DNA of 64,000 nucleotides. Origin: Euborellia annulipes (lineage: Eukaryota > Arthropoda > Insecta > Dermaptera > Anisolabididae). Both the position numbers and the translations under genes were made by a program. How positions within the stretch are numbered: position 1 is the first letter of the stretch; each line of letters starts with the position of its first letter. This document shows positions 56,851 through 64,000 of this stretch, in pieces. The stretch is taken from assembly GCA_023213315.1 (NCBI GenBank), contig JAKCPI010008029.1, positions 1-64,000 on the forward strand. Reading direction: 5' to 3'. Under the pieces are notes generated by a model that was not told the DNA's origin, searched no databases, and was given only the letters and a program-made list of their open reading frames with translations.

Positions 56851-57332
56851 TAACGGGAACTTGCGCGCTACCATCTCTATAATACTAATTTGATTTAGCG
56901 CTAATAATTGAGAGTTGTCTAGTTATCCATTGAATGAAGAGAAACGGAATATAAATTTTTAAATATTTTGTCTAGTTGCCCCATTACAACAAGGGAATTC
57001 CCCCTCCTGCCATTATAAATTTCTTGTAATGGTTTGAATCAGACGTCTCCAAACTAAGGCCCTAAGGGCATATCTGGATACGCCGCTTTATTCCTTTATT
57101 TAATTTTATTACTGAAAGCCATTCAGATTTATTTTAGGAATTGAAAATGTTGATTTTATAAAATTCTCCCTCTAATTTTCAGGCAAAAAACTATGAGAAT
57201 TTTTGATTGTATTTACCTCCCCCCACAGTCTTTTTTCCAAAAACTTGTAAAAAAAAAACGTTATATTTATAAAAACACCGAAATACCGGGTTGTGTGGAT
57301 TAAAGTTTGGAGAATTCCGGTTTAAATTTCTT

Positions 57333-57791
57333 GGGTATAGGAGACTTTGCAGCCAAGGAAATTAAATAAAAAACTTTTATTTAATTATTAATCGTCGACG
57401 TTTCGGTCGCAAGTCACGACCTTCCTCAGGACGATTAATTGTTAGAATACAAGGTTGACAGTATTATATTTAATTATCATTGTAAATTATACAATATTTA
57501 ATTAAGCTATATGTATTAAGAGTGACTTGTTCGCTTATGACTTATTACAATCAATCATTGAACAAGTCACTCTTAATACATATAGCCCAATTAAATATTG
57601 TATAATTTACAATGATAATTAAATATAATACTGTCAACCTTGTATTCTAACAATTAATCGTCCTGAGGAAGGTCGTGACTTGCGACCGAAACGTCGACGA
57701 TTAATAATTAAATAAAAGTTTTTTATTTAATTTCCTTGGCTGCAAAGTCTCCTTTACCCAATTCAAAGTCTACAGCCATTTCTCATCACTA
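57333..57791. mobile_element. Hammerhead-like fold-back, intact pair, 13-bp duplication
   Basis: 459 bp, flanked by GTTTAAATTTCTT (57320-57332 and 57792-57804). Long near-perfect arms carry the same motif on minus (57386-57439) and plus (57653-57705). Plus strand: ATTAATCGTC (helix I), CTGAGGA, A, GGTCG-TGACTTG-CGACC (helix II), GAA, ACGT (palindromic helix III), C at 57695, GACGATTAAT (helix I, 10 of 10 pairs). A unique tail AATTCAAAGTCTACAGCC ends the element on the right only. It is the best-preserved member. Confidence 0.75.
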
Positions 57792-58004
57792 GTTTAAATT
57801 TCTTTTATATCCCATTACAGCAAAAAACAAATGCCGAAGGAGACGTTTCGAACGAAATTTATTTGTCCATCTTCAGTCTTTAAACGCACAAAGTCTTCAT
57901 AATTCTTGATGCACAAAGGTCCGAGCATAAATCTTTTTTTTTTTTAAAGAGCGAGTGTTTCTAAGGCAACGTGAAAGTCTATTCGAGAAATAGAATAGAC
58001 TCTC

Positions 58005-58129
58005 CAATGACGGCGCCAGCTTTTCCTTAGTGGAGGGGGGAGCAGGAGTGGGTCAAATTTATCAATAGAGGAGGGGGCGGACAATATACATAAAATATAG
58101 TCTAGTCCCCCCTTAGAGCCGTCACTGAG
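58005..58129. mobile_element. Small TIR element, hAT-like
   Basis: Ends CAATGACGGCGCCAGC / TAGAGCCGTCACTG with C/G-rich subterminal blocks. Flanks AGACTCTC and AGACCCTT match only 6 of 8, so it is either old or misassigned. Confidence 0.45.
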
Positions 58130-59579
58130 ACCCTTTAGAAAAAAAAATATGTGCTGGCTTTGTTATTTGCTGTACCTGAACTTACTTTTCCTTATTTCTA
58201 ACATCAACATCTCCCAATTATATATCCAAATATTTGTGAGGAAAAATCCTGTGAAATGTAACAGGAAAACGTCCCAGAAATTATGGCTTCTTAAATTAAA
58301 AAATACCAATAGGGGTATTTTCAATTTTTATCTACAATATTTTTTTTCTTTTGAAAATTGATTGGCGAAAATAGAATTCGAAATATTTAAATATTTCTGA
58401 ATATAGAAAACTTTTCTGAAAAAATATACCAAGAATGGGAAACTTATTCGTTGATAAAACAGATATAAGCCGTTTAACATCCTATTTAAAATCACTTAAT
58501 TTAAAAAAATTTCCTAAATTTCTATTTAATTTAATGCGCTTAGCTTCGTCATTGATGTATATACAAATTTATATATATATTATTTAAATTTTTGTTTAAT
58601 ATTTGAGTATATATGGCATTTATATACTTTATATAAGGAATGTATGTATATTTATATACGAAAACATCCAGAATCGTTCTGAACTCATTTGTAAGGGAAC
58701 CGGATCCATGAAAATAGAATATTATTTTTATAGATATATTTGAAACTAGATTTATTTTTAAAAGGCACATAATTTCAAAATAATATTTTTGAAATAATAA
58801 ATCAAATAATAAGTATATACAAAAGAGAAAAAAAAATCATCTTTAAAATAACTTATTTTACAAAATGTCCAATTCAAATAGGTTCCCATAGGAGACGGAC
58901 GATCTTCCCGATGCATATTTTAAATTAGATAGAATTTATAAACAAAAAGAAAAAATATGCATGAATTCTTATCTATTGTAAATAATGATTATTAATCACT
59001 TTTTCTTGGCGCTGCAGAGAGACGCAATTCTGATCTTTAAAAGACTAAAATCTCCCTTATAGAAATTTGCTTATTTTTTCAGGAAAAACATATACATATT
59101 ATATATATATACAAAATAAATAAGTATTACAGAGAAACAAAAATATAGAGAGAAAACTATTTAATCAAAAAAAAAAAAAAAAGCTCTAGTATGTATAAAT
59201 ATATAAAATTTTTATTTTTCGGTTTGGCTGTGATTTTATCAGAAGCCGAATGAGTGTCCCTATTTCTCCTTCTCTTTCTCTTTCATCTTCGATCATTCTC
59301 TTTCTCTCTTAAATTAAAAAAAAAAAATTTTATTTGAACAAAAACTAGGATTTTGTTTTTTTTTAAAGAACAAATTATATAATTAAAATAAGATTATTCT
59401 TTGGCCGAACAAATGAAATATTTATTCTATTTGAATTCATGAAACAATTTACTATCTTGGATGTTCTGTGTCATAATTACCGTGAAGCAGATGATTGCTC
59501 CAAACAGATAGGAAAAAAAAGAATTTGTATTTGGAATTATCAGCAGAGGTAATGAGAGACGCAGCTAGGTTTCTTTTCT

Positions 59580-59900
59580 GAAATTTTGATCCCGGTTCTT
59601 ATGACATAGAACTTCTAGCCAGGATATTTTGCATTTAATATAGGATATTCCTGGCCACAAATACTATGACTAGCTTCTATCAGGATCGAAACGTCAGCAA
59701 GAGGCTGGAAATAAAATAAAAGAAAAATACCTAGTTGGGTCTCTCTATATACCAATAAAAAAAATACGAATATAAATTTGGTTAACAAAAATTGGCGCAA
59801 TTAAAGAGAGAAGGCAGACAGTTGTGAAAATTCATTCTTTTATGAAGATGTCGACGTTTCGATCTTCTTCTTCAGGACATTTCCAAAAGTCACTGGCAAA
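59580..59900. mobile_element. Degraded hammerhead-like motifs
   Basis: A plus half motif (GATCGAAACGTCAGC, 59685-59699) and a minus motif (59841-59882: ATGTC, CTGAAGA, AGAAGATC, GAA, ACGT, C, GACAT). The minus one has helix I ATGTC/GACAT and the palindrome but almost no helix II. Surroundings are AT-rich and boundaries unclear. Confidence 0.5.
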
Positions 59901-60099
59901 TGCGGAACTAACGATGCCACCTGGACGATTGTTCGGGCACATCAACTTATGAGAAAGGAAGAAGTTTCTTTCTATCTTGGCACTTTTTGACAAGTCTTGA
60001 AGAAAGACGGCAGAACTTCGACTTCTCCACAAAAGAATTAAAACAACTAAATTTTTTTTCTTCTTTCTATTCCATCAAAAATCCAGCCAATATCTCTTT

Positions 60100-60370
60100 G
60101 TTTTTGTGAAATGAATTAAATAAAATAAAAGAATTTGATTTTCCGTTTAACTGCGGTTTATTTGTAAATATTACAACTTTTCGGCCACTCATTCTGAGGT
60201 CTTCTTCAGGTACAATTCAATTAAGATTACATATGTGAGAACCTTTTGTAATCTTAACTAAATTGTATAGTACCTGAAGAAGGCCACAGAATGAGAGGCC
60301 GAAACTTTGTAATTTTTACAAATAAACCGCAGTTAAACTGAAAATCAAATTCTTTTATTAATGATAACAA
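60100..60370. mobile_element. Hammerhead-like fold-back element
   Basis: Inverted arms AAGAATTTGATTTTCCGTTT / AACTGAAAATCAAATTCTT and CTGCGGTTTATTTGTAAA surround a minus motif (60173-60216) and a plus motif (60264-60312): GTAC, CTGAAGA, A, GGCC-...-GGCC, GAA, ACTTTG. The palindrome is no longer symmetrical in either copy. Confidence 0.55.
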
Positions 60371-60555
60371 CTGTTAAAGCCTAATCTCCAGAATTAAATA
60401 AAAGTCAAAAAAGTTTGTTTAATTTTCATTTAATTATCAGCGGCCCGGACACCAGTCGCGTCCTCAGTTATCAAATAATGGAAAATTAATTTCTTTTTTA
60501 TCTAATTTATTCCTGGCTGGCTGGCATCTTATTTTTTTTGAAGAATTATGAGTTG

Positions 60556-60666
60556 AATAATAGAACGTGGCTGTACCTGATAGGAAAGAGGATGCAGCTA
60601 AATAATAATTATTTAGCTGCATCCTCTTTCCTATTAAACGAATTATGCGTTGTTCTATTATTATAA
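60556..60666. repeat. Hairpin, about 50-bp interrupted arms
   Basis: The inner arms TAGGAAAGAGGATGCAGCTA and complement are perfect (26 bp with flanking A/T). The outer arms (AATAATAGAAC / GTTCTATTATT) are separated by a diverged segment. No ribozyme core. Confidence 0.7.
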
Positions 60667-60669
60667 TGT

Positions 60670-62450
60670 ATTACCGGTATTACATTGAATATTTTGTTGT
60701 GCTTTGAATTTCAAATAAATGGTCATAAGGTCAAAAGACGCGCAAATGGGCGCATTTATATACGCTCAATATTCTGTATGCCATTCTTATATCAATCCAG
60801 AAATCTTAAGATCAGTAGAATTTTTTTCATGAATCCAAATTAAATAGATGACGAGCTTTTAAAAGATTAGTGATATACTCAAGTAATTTGTTTGTATATA
60901 TAGTCTATATTAAAGGGAGAAAGAGAAATAACGCACTATCTTCTATTTTTCAAATATAGCATGTATATATAATATTTACTAAATAGTTTGTAAAAAAAAA
61001 AATCTTTTTTAATTTGATTTGTAATTAATGCATATACAGTAGATGTTGAATTGAGTGCAAAGTGATTTTTACCTTCTTACAGGTTTTCTCAAAAGTTATT
61101 AATGAATTTTTCAAAAAAAAATAGTAAGGACCAAATATTTATAAATTTTTGTAAATATATTTTTTTATTATTTATTTAACCATCTTATATGATTTGATTA
61201 TTGTACAATTTTTTCGGGATTTAAAAAAAAAGTAGCCGCAATGTGCACAATTTTCAATTATTGTACGTATGTGAATTCAAATACTTTTGAAATAACCTGT
61301 AATATTTTGATAAAGAAAAAAAAAAAAACAACAAAAAAGAAACTTTTTTAAAAATCTTGTGGGAGAATTTTTTTTTCTTTTTTCTCTTTCTATCTTCAAT
61401 CTTTAGGAAAGATAAAAACGCTTAAATAATTGAGCTTAAGCCTAGAGGTCCAAAGCGTAAATAAAAAAAATAATTAGAACGATGACCAAAGAAATATTTA
61501 GGACCAACAAAAAAATAAATTTAAAATATATTCGAAATAAAAATCTAAATTTATAATTCTAAAAAGAAGGTATATATTATTTTTTTGTATTAAAAAAAAA
61601 TAAGGGTTTTTCACACAGTGAGTCACCAGGCAATTTTTTGAACCATTCCGATCTTTGCTCTCTTAGCTTTCAACCATTTGAAAAGCTTAAAAGTGGAGAG
61701 AGAAGCCTGACGTGTGAAATTCACATTAAACTCTTAACTATACAAAATTTCTCAAACGAGACTCTCCCAAAAAAAAATGTCAAAATTTGAATTTCTGTGC
61801 ATTTTATTTTTTATTTCAAATAAACCTTCAATTTTAAGGTTTTAATAAAATATACTTTTTTGAGAGTGTTTATTTTTCCCTGGCGTTAAGAATTCAATTA
61901 AAAATATTTAATAATGGATTATGCCAGAGAACTGAAATTTCATTTAATGTTGAGTCGGTGATAAGTCAGGTCACTTCAATATAAAAAAGATTTTTTCTAA
62001 AATTTGAACTTCCTTGACCCATCACCATCTCAGAGATTCATTAAAAATTAATATTTTTAGCACTTAATGGATATTTAAGAATTCATCAACATCAAATTGT
62101 TAAATAACTTTTGATGATAACACTTGGGTGTTAAAATCCGTATTAAGTGTTTAAAATATTAATTTTTAATAAATTTTTGAAATTTATAACTTAGTGTTTT
62201 TAATTTTTCACTTTTCATATATAGTCTACATAAAATTTAAATTATGGTGGATAGTTTAAATTTAAATAATTTTAACTATCTTTTAAATAAAATTTCAAGC
62301 ATAACGCGTTAATTAAATAAATATTTTCAATTGAATTCCTTTACTTAAAAAAAAAAAAACACTTGATTCTTTTATAAACAGGGCGCGGCGCGGGAACTTA
62401 CTTATTTTAAAAATTACAAAACAAAAAGTAGTATCATTTTAATTATTTTT
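60670..62450. other. AT-rich intergenic stretch
   Basis: Very AT-rich with poly-A and poly-T runs; a local inverted pair near 62040-62175 (AAAAATTAATATTTT and complement) is visible. I see no gene, RNA gene or recognisable element. Confidence 0.6.
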
Positions 62451-62454
62451 TTTT

Positions 62455-62625
62455 TTGAAGTTGTGGGCATTTCCGTGTCATGCCGTTGGTGATAGCATCA
62501 CGAATATCGTTCTTCAGCTGATCCAGGGTTTTGCGGGCGATTGGTAGACACCAAGGAAATGGGATATCCCCATAAAAACTAATCACAGGTTGAAAAATCT
62601 GGCGAGCGCGCTGGACGAATGACTT
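62455..62625 (-). pseudogene. Tc1/mariner-type transposase remnant, minus strand
   Basis: The minus strand reads PARSPDFSTCD*FLWGY, a frameshift, then ARKTLDQLKNDIRDAITNGM, TRKC. These are the last catalytic-Asp block (RSPDL..CDFFLWGYLKS) and the C-terminal helix (TLDQLKNDI) of DD34D-type transposases. A stop and a frameshift inactivate it. Confidence 0.8.
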
Positions 62626-62654
62626 CTCTCTTTAAGGGGTGATTTAGAGTGGTC

Positions 62655-63035
62655 AACGCGCTCGCCAGATTTATCAACCTGTGATTAGTTCTTATGTCGA
62701 TATCTCAAATCCTTGGTGTATATTAATCGTCCGAAAACCACAATATCGCCAAGATCGACACGGAAATGCTGGCCCAAGTGGTCTAAAACTTCAGATTTCG
62801 ACTCTTCCATTGTATGGGTCGTTTTGATAACTTACCTACCCCAACATTAAAATAGCCTCCCAATGGGGAAATACATGGTGTTTGTCCTTCAGCATTAAAA
62901 TAGCTGAAGGACACACACCATGTATTTCCCCATAGGGAGGCTATTTTAATGTTGGGGTAGGTAAGTTATCAAAACGACCCATTGAGCAGAACGGTGGCCA
63001 CCTGCAAGATATCACTTTCAAAACGCAATGAAAAA
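62655..63035 (+). pseudogene. Tc1/mariner-type transposase remnant, plus strand
   Basis: The plus strand reads WSTRSPDLSTCD*FLCRYLK, SLVYINRPKT, then after rearranged sequence and an inserted hairpin (62814-62982), EQNGGHLQDITFKT, the usual C-terminus of these transposases. It faces the minus-strand remnant with about 30 bp between their RSPDL blocks. The TLDQLKNDI segment is deleted. Confidence 0.8.
62814..62982. repeat. Hairpin of about 80-bp arms inside transposase remnant
   Basis: ATGGGTCGTTTTGATAACTT at the left is matched by AAGTTATCAAAACGACCCAT at the right, with CTACCCCAACATTAAAATAG and GTCCTTCAGC also paired; only a few mismatches and a 9-base loop (ATTAAAATA). Without it the transposase fragments on either side would be adjacent. 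Confidence 0.9.
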
Positions 63036-63039
63036 AAAA

Positions 63040-63867
63040 ATTTAAATGTACCACTATGTAAAAAAAAAAAAAAAAAAAATTAAAATGATATCTCCAATAC
63101 TATTTGTTTTAACGTTGTTGAAAATAAGGAAGTTCCCCCGCCGCCTGTATTATTAAAACGTAAAATTTGAAGAAAGTTTATTTGAAATAAAATAAAAAAT
63201 ACGAATTTAAATTTTGACAATTTAATGAAATAACCCCCTCCACCCCCTTAAAATATTCACATTTCGGATAAATTATATAAAAAACAAACCAAACATAATC
63301 AGCGAGCGAAGAATGAATGTCAGAGTGTATGGCTGACGGCGATCCGAGGGACCATGCATGTAGAGCTTTATATCAAGAAACAAAAAAATTTAGAAGAAAA
63401 AAAAAAGAAATTGTTTAGAATATTTAATTCTAGTTTTCAAGTATGATGTGTGCCTGACAGTAAAATCTCTCTAAATCTCCAATCATAATCAGTGATTCAG
63501 GTCAAAACAATTTGAAAATCAATTTCCTTTGAAGAAATATTAGCTTGTTGCCTTAGCTGAATGATTAATCAAACTTGAAAATTGTTCGCCTTAAATCACT
63601 GATTTTGATCTCTTCCTATAAATAATAAAATAATGTAAATAATATCTAGTTTGAATATTTAGTTTTTTTTTTTTTTGCCCTTTATTTCTTAACTACTAAA
63701 TAAAAAAATTCTTTTTTCATCAATCAAAAGTTTTTTATTTTGCAGAATTATTCCTAAAAAAATATATAGGGTCTAATAAGTTTTAATCGGAACATTCACA
63801 GTGAGAGCTAAATTATTATTTCAATGATTAAAAAAAAATATTTTTAAATTCTACTTCTTACTTTGGC
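63040..63867. other. AT-rich intergenic stretch
   Basis: Homopolymer A/T runs and an inverted TCACTGATT/AATCAGTGA pair (63490-63605). No gene or recognisable element. Confidence 0.55.
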
Positions 63868-64000
63868 TCTAGCGTGCGCTCAGGGGCCCACACCTTGTGG
63901 GTACGTGGATGGCGACCACGAGCTACCCTAGCTGGGACTGGCAGTACTTCTGTTCTTTGCATGTCAGTCTCGTATATTTTCAATAGGCGGCAGACCGTGC
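63868..64000 (+). mobile_element. SINE-like family C, plus strand, cut by window end
   Basis: GCTCAGGGGCCCACACCTTG, TGGGTACGTGGATGGCGACC, ACGAGCTACCC, GCTGGGACTGGCAG, TTTTCAATAGGCGGC: co-linear with 14325-14480. The 3' part lies beyond the window. Confidence 0.75.

Noticed and set aside
60430..60480. Additional hammerhead-like motif on minus (CTGAGGACGCGACTGG...)
   Set aside because: The CTGAGGA box is there but GAAA and the palindrome are absent and helix II does not pair convincingly; at most a decayed copy.

Overview
The window is about 64 kb of AT-rich eukaryotic DNA. It holds one protein-coding gene on the + strand, a calcium/calmodulin-dependent cyclic-nucleotide phosphodiesterase (PDE1 family, closest in wording to the arthropod Pde1c product as I remember it). 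Eleven coding exons are visible between 2440 and 56156. They join in one frame into 540 residues plus a stop codon. The 5' end of the gene lies upstream of the window. The protein points to an arthropod. The long introns, AT-rich spacers and dense small mobile elements fit that, but I cannot name the species.

Layout: 1-2439 is upstream intron with a 60-bp minisatellite. 2440-2617 and 26074-26187 encode the regulatory N-terminus, split by introns of 23.5 and 20.1 kb. 46331-52080 holds eight exons with the basic regulatory segment and the whole catalytic domain, in a compact block. A 4.0-kb intron precedes the last short exon (56089-56156), followed by an AU-rich 3' UTR. From about 56.9 to 64 kb I see no gene, only repeats.

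Almost everything else is mobile-element DNA. Eight short elements have perfect 8-bp target duplications (hAT-type), one of them nested inside another copy of its own family. There are also a PIF/Harbinger-like MITE with a TAA duplication, pogo/Tigger-like TA elements, mariner and Tc1/mariner transposase remnants, a 5'-truncated LINE, at least three SINE or SINE-like families, a tRNA-like sequence inside an inverted repeat, and a roughly 600-bp unclassified family ending in a large palindrome.

The most interesting signal is a dispersed set of 0.2-0.5 kb fold-back elements carrying hammerhead-ribozyme-like cores: CTGANGA, helix II, GAA, a palindromic helix III, a cleavage base, then a helix I return strand. 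They usually occur as a minus/plus pair and several are flanked by 11-13 bp target duplications. They look like short non-autonomous Penelope-like or retrozyme-like retroelements. No Penelope reverse transcriptase is visible here.
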